Shown: positions 7,931-12,691 of the stretch, piece after piece | Layout: each line of letters starts with the position of its first letter | Position numbering within the stretch: position 1 is the stretch's first letter | NCBI GenBank assembly: GCA_025457725.1 | Contig: JALOTU010000023.1 | Location: forward strand, 1-12,691 | DNA from: Verrucomicrobiota bacterium | GTDB lineage: Bacteria; Verrucomicrobiota; Verrucomicrobiia; Limisphaerales; DSYF01 | Direction: 5' to 3' | DNA: 12,691 nucleotides | Notes under the pieces: generated by a model | The model's input: only the letters and a program-made list of their open reading frames with translations | The model's database searches: none | Told to the model about the DNA's origin: nothing | Made by a program: the position numbers and the translations under genes

Positions 7931-8557
7931 ATGAAGCTTAAAGTCAAATCAATCAAGGGAAGTGATCAGGGTGAACTGGAAGTGCGTCTGCCGATCATTG
8001 AGAACGGCGTCGGCACCCAGGCCGTTCACGATGTGGTCGTCGCCCACATGGCCGCGCGCCGCATGGGCACCGCCAGCACCAAGACGGTCGGCGAAGTCGC
8101 GGGCTCCAACAAGAAGCCGTGGCGGCAGAAGGGGACCGGCCGTGCGCGTGCAGGATCGTTCCGGTCCCCCCTGTGGCGGGGCGGCGGGGTGGTGTTCGGT
8201 CCCAAGCCGAGAGATTACACCAAGAAAGTGAACCAGAATGTCCGCCAGCTGGCACTACGCAAGGCGCTCAGCGAGCGGCTCAAGGCCGGTGATGTGATCG
8301 TCGTTGAGGATCTCAAATTGTCGACCCCGAAAACCCGGGAATTCATCGCCCTCCTTGAGGCCTTGAAGGTCGAAGGAACCGCTTTAGTGGTTTCCTCGAC
8401 AGTGGATCAGAACCTCCTGCTGGCATCGCGCAATGTGCCTTATGTCTGGCTCACCACCAGCGGGCAATTGAATACATACGATGTGCTCCGACCGGACAAA
8501 CTGGTCTTTGCGCGCAGCGCGTTTGAAATGGTGGAGGACCGTCTGGCAAAGAACTGA
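7931..8557 (+). CDS. rplD: 50S ribosomal protein L4
   Basis: L4 binds 23S rRNA early in assembly and sends a loop into the exit-tunnel constriction. The product has 208 residues, against 201 in E. coli. The loop is recognisable at residues 61-96, with the KPWRQKGTGRARAGS and SPLWRGGGVVFGPKPRDY motifs. The C-terminal half has the expected VVEDLKL and NVPYVWL type segments. In gammaproteobacteria L4 also represses the S10 operon through the rpsJ leader. No room for such a leader exists before rpsJ here. The gap after rplC is 9 nt, with only a weak AGG at 7920-7922. Confidence 0.97.
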   Translation: MKLKVKSIKGSDQGELEVRLPIIENGVGTQAVHDVVVAHMAARRMGTASTKTVGEVAGSNKKPWRQKGTGRARAGSFRSPLWRGGGVVFGPKPRDYTKKVNQNVRQLALRKALSERLKAGDVIVVEDLKLSTPKTREFIALLEALKVEGTALVVSSTVDQNLLLASRNVPYVWLTTSGQLNTYDVLRPDKLVFARSAFEMVEDRLAKN

Positions 8558-8558
8558 C

Positions 8559-8840
8559 ATGAATGCTTTTGAAATCATCAAGACGGTGCGGCTCACCGAA
8601 AAGGGCACGCGACAGAGCGAACAATTCAATCAGTACACCGTGGTGGCGGATCGCCGGGCCACAAAGATGCAAATCCGCCAGGCGGTGCAGGAGCTCTTCA
8701 AAGTGAAGGTCTCCAGTGTGAATACCATGAATGTCCATGGGAAAGCCCGGCGCCAGCGCACCCATCAGGCGGGCAAATCGCCCGACTGGAAAAAGGCGGT
8801 GGTGACGCTCAAAGAGGGCGAGAAGATTGTTTTGACCTGA
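8559..8840 (+). CDS. rplW: 50S ribosomal protein L23
   Basis: L23 lies at the tunnel exit and docks trigger factor and SRP. The ATG at 8559 is 1 nt after the rplD stop and gives a 93-residue protein starting MNAFEIIKTVRLTEKG. The open frame extends upstream to 8481, but those 26 residues overlap rplD and look unlike L23. Glu14 in the LTEK segment aligns with E. coli Glu18, the trigger-factor contact. The centre holds QAVQELFKVKVSSVNTMNV and the end DWKKAVVTLKEGEKI, both family-typical. No SD is well placed, since GGAGG at 8533-8537 is 21 nt away. Coupling to rplD is likely. A 196-nt gap follows. Confidence 0.96.
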   Translation: MNAFEIIKTVRLTEKGTRQSEQFNQYTVVADRRATKMQIRQAVQELFKVKVSSVNTMNVHGKARRQRTHQAGKSPDWKKAVVTLKEGEKIVLT

Positions 8841-8859
8841 TCCGTCAGGACGAAAATTA

Positions 8860-8881
8860 ACTGCAAATTTCCTATTGCAGT
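8860..8881. repeat. Inverted repeat overlapping the -35 box of the rplB promoter
   Basis: ACTGCAA (8860-8866) and TTGCAGT (8875-8881) form a perfect 7-bp inverted repeat around an 8-bp AT-rich centre. The right arm is the candidate -35 box of the rplB promoter. It could be an operator, a weak hairpin ending transcription from rplW, or chance. No T-run follows. The left part, CTGCAAATT (8861-8869), recurs as a direct repeat at 9004-9012, shortly before rplB. Confidence 0.4.
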
Positions 8882-8902
8882 CACCTTGAGGACCTGTATT
8901 AT
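8875..8902 (+). promoter_or_regulatory. Candidate sigma70-type promoter for rplB
   Basis: A -35-like TTGCAG (8875-8880) is followed after 16 bp by a -10-like TATTAT (8897-8902), which matches the consensus at 5 of 6 positions. The DNA just upstream (8852-8874) is AT-rich, like an UP element. The expected start near 8909 gives a leader of about 128 nt before rplB. Boxes, spacing and the CCGTTT word 7 nt after the -10 (8910-8915) repeat those of the rpsL candidate promoter. Confidence 0.5.
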
Positions 8903-9036
8903 CCGTTCTCCGTTTCGCCTGTTTCCGGGCGCGGAGCAGCAATCATCGCGGAACCGATAACCGCAGGCCAGCAGGCCGGGGAATGATGGTTCCGACCCTC
9001 AAGCTGCAAATTGTGAATTTTTTTGGATACTGACTT
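8903..9036 (+). promoter_or_regulatory. Structured leader upstream of rplB
   Basis: This non-coding stretch has several potential RNA helices. CTCCG (8908-8912) plus CGCC (8916-8919) can pair with GGCG (8928-8931) plus CGGAG (8932-8936), with a TTT bulge. CGGAACC (8949-8955) pairs perfectly with GGTTCCG (8988-8994), enclosing GGCC-AGCA-GGCC (8966-8977). GCGG (8948-8951) with CCGC (8961-8964) and ATCAT (8942-8946) with ATGAT (8983-8987) are alternatives that cannot coexist with the CGGAACC helix. I see no ORF or terminator in it and do not recognise a known ribosomal leader family. Autoregulation by a protein of the downstream unit is a hypothesis. Confidence 0.45.
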
Positions 9037-9891
9037 ATGCCAGTAAAGACATTCAGACCGTTGACGCCGTCGTTGCGCTATCTCACCGTGGCCGACTTCA
9101 GCGACATCACCAAGAAGAAGCCGGAAAAGAAGCTGACAAGCACCCGCAAGAAAACGGGTGGCCGCAACGCCTACGGACGGCTCACGGCGCGAGGGATCGG
9201 TGGAGGGCACAAGCAGCGAATCCGCCATGTGGATTTCAAGCGTGAGAAGCACGGCATCGAAGCGGTGGTGGTCGCCATTGAGTATGATCCTGGTCGCTCA
9301 GCCCGACTGGCACTGCTCGAATACACTGACGGGGAAAAGCGCTACATTCTGGCGCCCAAGGGTGTGATCATAGGAAGCAAGCTCATGGGCGGACCTGCTG
9401 CGGCGCCGGAAATGGGCAACTGGCTTCCGCTCAAGCAGATTCCTGTTGGCTTGGAAGTGCACAATATTGAACTGGTTCCCGGACGTGGATCCCAGATGGT
9501 CCGATCCGCAGGGGGGGCCGCCACCTTGATGTCATGCGACCAAGGCTACGCGCAGATCCGCCTGCCGTCGGGCGAGATTCGGCGGGTGAATGAGGAATGT
9601 TACGCCACAGTGGGCGCAGTGGGAAATTCCGAACATGAAAAGCGTGTGCTTGGCAAGGCGGGCCGATCCCGCCATCTGGGCAGAAGGCCGATCACCCGTG
9701 GTGTCGCGCGGAATCCGGTTGATCATCCCAACGGTGGTGGCGCCGGCAAATCAAAAGGGGGCGGTGGATGGCAGCAGCTTACGTCGCCTTGGGGCCTGCT
9801 CGCCAAGGGCTATAAAACCCGGCACAAGAAAAAGGGTTCGAACAAATTCATCCTGGTGCGCCGTGACGGCCGCCCTGTGAAAAACAAGTAG
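9037..9891 (+). CDS. rplB: 50S ribosomal protein L2
   Basis: L2 is essential for subunit joining and for peptidyl-transferase-centre architecture. The product has 284 residues, against 273 in E. coli. Hallmarks are GGRNAYGRLTARGIGGGHKQ near residue 41, the KRYILAPKG motif, the IPVGLEVHNIELVPGRG segment and GKAGRSRHLGRRP. Next comes the NPVDHPNGGG block, where His230 aligns with the E. coli histidine numbered H229. The usual second histidine of HPHGGG is Asn here. After it the sequence is glycine- and lysine-rich (KSKGGGGW), and the C-terminal end is RRDGRPVKNK. Only a weak GGA (9025-9027) precedes the ATG. It is the first gene after the 196-nt gap and probably heads its own transcription unit. 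Confidence 0.97.
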   Translation: MPVKTFRPLTPSLRYLTVADFSDITKKKPEKKLTSTRKKTGGRNAYGRLTARGIGGGHKQRIRHVDFKREKHGIEAVVVAIEYDPGRSARLALLEYTDGEKRYILAPKGVIIGSKLMGGPAAAPEMGNWLPLKQIPVGLEVHNIELVPGRGSQMVRSAGGAATLMSCDQGYAQIRLPSGEIRRVNEECYATVGAVGNSEHEKRVLGKAGRSRHLGRRPITRGVARNPVDHPNGGGAGKSKGGGGWQQLTSPWGLLAKGYKTRHKKKGSNKFILVRRDGRPVKNK

Positions 9892-9895
9892 ACTC

Positions 9896-10177
9896 ATGGG
9901 ACGCTCAATCAAAAAAGGTCCGTTTGTAGATTTCAGCCTGATGGACAAGATCCAGAAGGCGAAAGGAACCAATTCCAAGGCGCCGATCAAAACCTGGTCA
10001 CGTCGATCGATGATCACGCCGGATTTTGTGGGGCTGACCTTCAATGTTCACAATGGCAAGGTGTTCAACCCGGTTTTTGTGACGGAGAACATGGTGGGGC
10101 ATCGGTTGGGCGAGTTCTCCCCGACCCGGACATTCCGGAAGCATGGATCCCACACGGCGAAAGCGGAGGCCAAATAG
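9896..10177 (+). CDS. rpsS: 30S ribosomal protein S19
   Basis: S19 is a 30S head protein that contacts the A-site finger and the 50S bridge. The 93-residue product is full length. It has the MGRSIKKGPFVD start, the KTWSRRSMITPDFVGLTFNVHNGK core and the GHRLGEFSPTRTFRKHGSH signature, then a short basic tail. It starts 4 nt after the rplB stop without a visible SD, so it is probably translated by coupling. Its own 3' end carries the strong SD of rplV. Confidence 0.97.
   Translation: MGRSIKKGPFVDFSLMDKIQKAKGTNSKAPIKTWSRRSMITPDFVGLTFNVHNGKVFNPVFVTENMVGHRLGEFSPTRTFRKHGSHTAKAEAK
10165..10169 (+). promoter_or_regulatory. Ribosome binding site of rplV
   Basis: GGAGG lies inside the end of rpsS, 9 nt before the ATG at 10179. 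It fixes that ATG as the rplV start over the in-frame ATG at 10143, which would overlap rpsS. Confidence 0.8.
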
Positions 10178-10178
10178 C

Positions 10179-10511
10179 ATGGAAGTCAAGGCGATCACCA
10201 AAAACATTCCGATGTCCGCCCAAAAAATGAGGGAAGTGGTGCGACAGATTCACGGAATGCCGGCCTTACAGGCGGCTGCTGTCCTCGCGGTCGTGCCCCG
10301 CAAAGGGGCGCGCTTCGTCGAGAAGACCCTGCGTTCCGCCATTGCCAACGCGGAAAACAATAACGGTGCCCGTCCGGAATCGCTGACCATCAAGGAAGCG
10401 GTGGCGGGAACGGCGACCACACTCAAACGGTTCTCCCCGAAAGCCCGCGGATCCGCAGGACCTGTCCTCAAGCGGCGCTGCCATGTTCGAATCACTCTGT
10501 CCGATCAGTAA
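10179..10511 (+). CDS. rplV: 50S ribosomal protein L22
   Basis: L22 binds all 23S rRNA domains and its beta-hairpin lines the exit tunnel beside L4. The chosen ATG gives 110 residues, the same as E. coli, starting MEVKAITKNIPMSAQKMREVV. The frame is open upstream to 10143, but those 12 residues overlap rpsS and a GGAGG site favours 10179. The central KGARFVEKTLRSAIANAENN segment is typical, and the hairpin is around KRFSPKARGSAGP. No deletion of the kind linked to macrolide resistance is evident. It starts 1 nt after the rpsS stop and ends 2 nt before rpsC. Confidence 0.96.
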   Translation: MEVKAITKNIPMSAQKMREVVRQIHGMPALQAAAVLAVVPRKGARFVEKTLRSAIANAENNNGARPESLTIKEAVAGTATTLKRFSPKARGSAGPVLKRRCHVRITLSDQ

Positions 10512-10513
10512 TT

Positions 10514-11191
10514 ATGGGCCAAAAAACTAATCCAATCGGGTTGCGTGTCGCAGTCACCAAGGACTGGCGGTCCAAATGGTATGCTGGCAAAAAGGAATTC
10601 GGTGCGCTGCTGAGTGAAGACCGGCAGATTCGGGAGCTCTTGAAGAAGCGTCTGGAGACGGCGTCCGTCCCGAGGGTGTTGATCGAGCGCGCCACAAACC
10701 GTTGCCGCATCACCATCATGACCGCGCGTCCCGGAGTCGTGATCGGACGCAAAGGCGCCGAAATCGACAAGATCAAGGAAGACCTCAGCAAGATGACGGG
10801 CAAGGAGGTTTACGTGGACATCGTCGAGGTCAAGCAGCCCGAAATTGACGCCCAACTCGTTGCCGAGGGGGTGGCCCTCCAGCTCGAGAGGCGCGTATCG
10901 TTCCGTCGCGCCATGAAGAAGGCGCTTCAGATTGCCAAGGACTTCGGGGCCAAGGGAATCAAGATTCGTTGCGCCGGTAGACTTGGAGGCGCGGAATTGG
11001 GCCGGGTGGAGCAGTACCATTGGGGTTCCGTTCCCCTGCACACCTTGCGTGCCGAAATTGACTACGGCTTCGCCGAGGCCAGCACCATCTACGGAAAGCT
11101 GGGAATCAAGTGCTGGGTTTGCAAGGGTGAAAACCAACCCTCCGGCAAGGGAGCCCAGTCCGTATCACCCGATCCCGCAACTGCCAACTGA
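10514..11191 (+). CDS. rpsC: 30S ribosomal protein S3
   Basis: S3 lies at the mRNA entry tunnel of the 30S subunit and helps unwind incoming mRNA. The product has 225 residues, against 233 in E. coli. It begins MGQKTNPIGLRVAVTKDW. The KH RNA-binding domain has its GxxG loop as GRKG at 78-81 within ARPGVVIGRKGAEI. The C-terminal domain has RRAMKKALQIAKDFGAKGIK, the GRLGGAELGRVE motif and GKLGIKCWVCKGE. A short Pro/Ser-rich tail ends it. It starts 2 nt after the rplV stop with no SD, so coupling is likely. Confidence 0.97.
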   Translation: MGQKTNPIGLRVAVTKDWRSKWYAGKKEFGALLSEDRQIRELLKKRLETASVPRVLIERATNRCRITIMTARPGVVIGRKGAEIDKIKEDLSKMTGKEVYVDIVEVKQPEIDAQLVAEGVALQLERRVSFRRAMKKALQIAKDFGAKGIKIRCAGRLGGAELGRVEQYHWGSVPLHTLRAEIDYGFAEASTIYGKLGIKCWVCKGENQPSGKGAQSVSPDPATAN

Positions 11192-11193
11192 TA

Positions 11194-11200
11194 GGAAGGA
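11194..11200 (+). promoter_or_regulatory. Ribosome binding site of rplP
   Basis: GGAAGGA lies 9 nt before the ATG at 11210. It favours that start over the second in-frame ATG at 11219, which would give MPERVKYRK. Confidence 0.7.
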
Positions 11201-11209
11201 ATATACGTC

Positions 11210-11620
11210 ATGGCTTTAATGCCCGAGAGAGTCAAGTATCGCAAAATGCACCGGGGCAACCGGGCTGGGACTGCCATGTCCTGCAACCAGGTGTCCTTTG
11301 GGGAATATGGGTTGCAGGCTTTGGAGCGGTGCTGGATGACGAGCAAGCAGATCGAGGCCGCCCGGGTCGCGATCACGCGCACCATGAAGCGACATGGCAA
11401 GATGTGGATCCGCATCTTCCCGCAAAAGTCCTACACCAAGAAACCCCTCGAAACCCGAATGGGCAAGGGCAAGGGTCCGTTGGAAGGCTGGGTAGCGGTG
11501 GTGCGGCCGGCCACCATGCTGTTCGAGGTTGACGGAGTGCCCGAGGTGGTTGCGCGCGAGTCGCTGAGATTGGCAGCCACCAAACTGCCAATCCGCACAA
11601 GATTTGTGTCACGTCATTAA
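11210..11620 (+). CDS. rplP: 50S ribosomal protein L16
   Basis: L16 organises the A-site tRNA region of the 50S subunit and joins late in assembly. The product is 136 residues, the same as E. coli. It has MPERVKYRKMHRGNRAG at the start, the ITRTMKRHGKMWIRIFP segment and the RMGKGKGPLEGWVAVVRP motif. Arg83 aligns with E. coli Arg81, the residue hydroxylated by YcfD in that species. The end, ESLRLAATKLPIRTRFV, is typical. The start at 11210 is supported by GGAAGGA. The gene is 18 nt after rpsC and 18 nt before rpmC. Confidence 0.97.
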   Translation: MALMPERVKYRKMHRGNRAGTAMSCNQVSFGEYGLQALERCWMTSKQIEAARVAITRTMKRHGKMWIRIFPQKSYTKKPLETRMGKGKGPLEGWVAVVRPATMLFEVDGVPEVVARESLRLAATKLPIRTRFVSRH

Positions 11621-11638
11621 CCTCAATTTTTGCAACTG

Positions 11639-11842
11639 ATGAAATCTTCGGAGATCAAGGATTTGACGGCCGCAGAGCTCCGCGCCAAAAGCCGCGACCT
11701 GCGCCAAGACCTGTTTAATCTTCACCTGCAAAAGGCCAGCGCCCAATTGGAGAAGCCCGCCCGGTTGCGGACACTCCGACGGGACATCGCCCGGGTGGAA
11801 ACCCGTATTTCGGCTTTGCGGACCAAGGCAGCCCAAGTTTGA
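11639..11842 (+). CDS. rpmC: 50S ribosomal protein L29
   Basis: L29 is a small two-helix protein beside L23 at the tunnel exit. The ATG at 11639 gives 67 residues, MKSSEIKDLTAAELRAKS onward, near the usual 60-70. An in-frame TTG at 11630 would add only MQL and is less likely. Helix 1 has the KSRDLRQDLFNLHLQKASAQL pattern and helix 2 has RLRTLRRDIARVETRI, both typical. No SD is visible in the 18-nt gap after rplP. Confidence 0.94.
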   Translation: MKSSEIKDLTAAELRAKSRDLRQDLFNLHLQKASAQLEKPARLRTLRRDIARVETRISALRTKAAQV

Positions 11843-11844
11843 TT

Positions 11845-12138
11845 ATGACTGAGACCACTGAGAGCAAGGTCGCGAAGCGCGGACACCGCAAAGAGCGGAC
11901 GGGAGAAGTTGTGTCCAACAAGATGGCCAAGACCATCGTGGTGAGTGTGGAGCGCCGCTTCGCGCATCCGCGCTTCCGCAAGGTGGTATCGGGCTTTGAG
12001 AAGTTTTATGCGCACGATGAAAAAGGGGAGGCCAAGGTGGGTGACCAGGTGCGCATCCAGGAAACGCGTCCGATGTCCAAAACCAAACGCTGGCGGCTGA
12101 TACAGGTGGTGGAACCCGCCAAACAGCCAGCCAACTGA
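11845..12138 (+). CDS. rpsQ: 30S ribosomal protein S17
   Basis: S17 is a primary 16S rRNA binder with an OB fold. The ATG at 11845 gives 97 residues, with about 12 more than E. coli at the N-terminus (MTETTESKVAKRGHRK). The OB fold follows: RTGEVVSNKMAKTIVVSVER, then a loop with HPRFRKVV and KFYAHDE, then VGDQVRIQETRPMSKTKRW. A TTG at 11839 overlapping the rpmC stop is a possible alternative, but the ATG 2 nt after that stop fits better. There is no SD nearby. Confidence 0.95.
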   Translation: MTETTESKVAKRGHRKERTGEVVSNKMAKTIVVSVERRFAHPRFRKVVSGFEKFYAHDEKGEAKVGDQVRIQETRPMSKTKRWRLIQVVEPAKQPAN

Positions 12139-12143
12139 TTGCC

Positions 12144-12148
12144 GAGGA
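12144..12148 (+). promoter_or_regulatory. Ribosome binding site of rplN (short spacing)
   Basis: GAGGA lies only 3 nt before the ATG at 12152, closer than usual. No in-frame ATG or GTG lies just downstream that would give a normal L14 start, so the ATG at 12152 is kept. Confidence 0.45.
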
Positions 12149-12151
12149 AGT

Positions 12152-12517
12152 ATGCTACAGATTCGATCTCATTTGGATGTCGCCGACAACACGGGGGCCA
12201 AGGTGGCCTGGGCGATCGGTGTATTGGGCCGCAACCAGCGTTACGCGCGGGTGGGCGACGTGATCAAGGTGCACATCAAGGATGCCACGCCGGATGGGCA
12301 GATTAAAAAGGGCGCGGTGTGCAACGCGGTGATCGTGCGGACGCGGGAGGCCATCAGGCGCACGGACGGCTCGTGCCTGCGCTTCGACCACAATGCCTGT
12401 GTGATCATTGATGAGGATCTGAACCCCAAAGGCACACGCATCTTTGGGCCGGTGGCGCGCGAGCTTCGTGACAAGAAGTTCATGAAGATCATATCGCTGG
12501 CACCGGAAGTAATCTAA
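12152..12517 (+). CDS. rplN: 50S ribosomal protein L14
   Basis: L14 binds 23S rRNA at the subunit interface, where it forms a bridge with the 30S and is a docking site for RsfS. The 121-residue product is close to the 123 of E. coli. It starts MLQIRSHLDVADNTGAKVA. The central segment KKGAVCNAVIVRTREAIRR and the FDHNACVIIDEDLNPKGTRIFGPVAREL region are signatures, and it ends FMKIISLAPEVI. It begins 13 nt after rpsQ and starts the spc-type part of the cluster. Confidence 0.97.
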   Translation: MLQIRSHLDVADNTGAKVAWAIGVLGRNQRYARVGDVIKVHIKDATPDGQIKKGAVCNAVIVRTREAIRRTDGSCLRFDHNACVIIDEDLNPKGTRIFGPVARELRDKKFMKIISLAPEVI

Positions 12518-12524
12518 AAGTTTT

Positions 12525-12691
12525 ATGACAAAGTTTCACGTCAAGAAGGGCGACGAGGTGGTGGTCATTGCCGGCGCGGAGAAGGGCAAGCGGGGCAAGA
12601 TCATCAATGTCGCAATTGCAAAGCAACGTGTGTTTGTGGAAGGAGTCAGAACGATCAAACGCCACATGCGCAAGAGCCAGCAGCATCCCCA
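12525..12691 (+). CDS. rplX: 50S ribosomal protein L24 (3'-truncated)
   Basis: L24 is one of the two assembly-initiator proteins of the 50S subunit. The first 55 codons are present before the window ends. It starts MTKFHVKKGDEVVVIAGAEK, and the KOW motif continues GKRGKIINV. The next segment, VFVEGVRTIKRHMRKSQQHP, is typical of the family. The start is 7 nt after the rplN stop and no SD is well placed. The rest of the gene lies outside the window. Confidence 0.95.
   Translation, partial: MTKFHVKKGDEVVVIAGAEKGKRGKIINVAIAKQRVFVEGVRTIKRHMRKSQQHP

Noticed and set aside
8836..8849. Small hairpin CCTGA-TCCG-TCAGG at the rplW stop codon as a terminator
   Set aside because: The stem is only 5 bp and no T-run follows it, so termination is not supported.
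11630..11638. TTGCAA before rpmC as a -35 box
   Set aside because: No -10-like hexamer lies 16-18 bp downstream, and the gap between rplP and rpmC is only 18 nt.
1..12691. A hidden mobile element, defence system, CRISPR array or tRNA
   Set aside because: Nearly every base belongs to a recognised housekeeping gene or a short gap. I found no spaced repeats, no transposase or toxin-like frame, and no cloverleaf.

Overview
The window is a conserved housekeeping locus: the 3' end of the RNA polymerase beta' gene followed by the joined str and S10/spc ribosomal-protein clusters, all on the + strand. The order is rpoC (5'-truncated), rpsL, rpsG, fusA, rpsJ, rplC, rplD, rplW, rplB, rpsS, rplV, rpsC, rplP, rpmC, rpsQ, rplN, rplX (3'-truncated). 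I see no mobile element, CRISPR array, tRNA, rRNA or accessory gene, and no undescribed protein system. The novelty that can be supported lies in the regulatory DNA between the genes.

The organism is a GC-rich Gram-negative-type bacterium. RpoC carries the roughly 180-residue insertion in the trigger loop (SI3 of Escherichia coli), which Gram-positives and cyanobacteria do not carry in this form. fusA is followed directly by rpsJ with no tuf between them, an order I recall from Chlamydia. Many genes lack a Shine-Dalgarno (SD) sequence. Together these suggest the PVC superphylum, most likely Verrucomicrobiota. That assignment is inference and moderately confident.

Layout. (1) 2-3613 is rpoC. 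(2) 3614-3717 is a 104-nt gap with a candidate promoter and a strong leader hairpin. (3) 3718-4608 holds rpsL and rpsG. (4) 4609-4682 holds a terminator-like hairpin. (5) 4683-8840 holds fusA, rpsJ, rplC, rplD and rplW, tightly packed from rpsJ onward. (6) 8841-9036 is an unusually large 196-nt gap splitting the S10 cluster between L23 and L2, with a second candidate promoter and a structured leader. (7) 9037-12691 holds rplB through rplX, separated by 1-20 nt.

The genes make the transcription catalytic core, the decoding-centre and 30S proteins S12, S7, S10, S19, S3 and S17, the 50S proteins L3, L4, L23, L2, L22, L16, L29, L14 and L24, and the translocase EF-G. Co-transcription would keep subunit supply balanced. 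The two candidate promoters share the same boxes at the same spacing and the same CCGTTT word just after the expected start site, and in both that word falls in the 5' arm of a hairpin. This suggests one shared control of the rpsL and rplB units. The hairpin between rpsG and fusA could uncouple EF-G and downstream genes from S12/S7.
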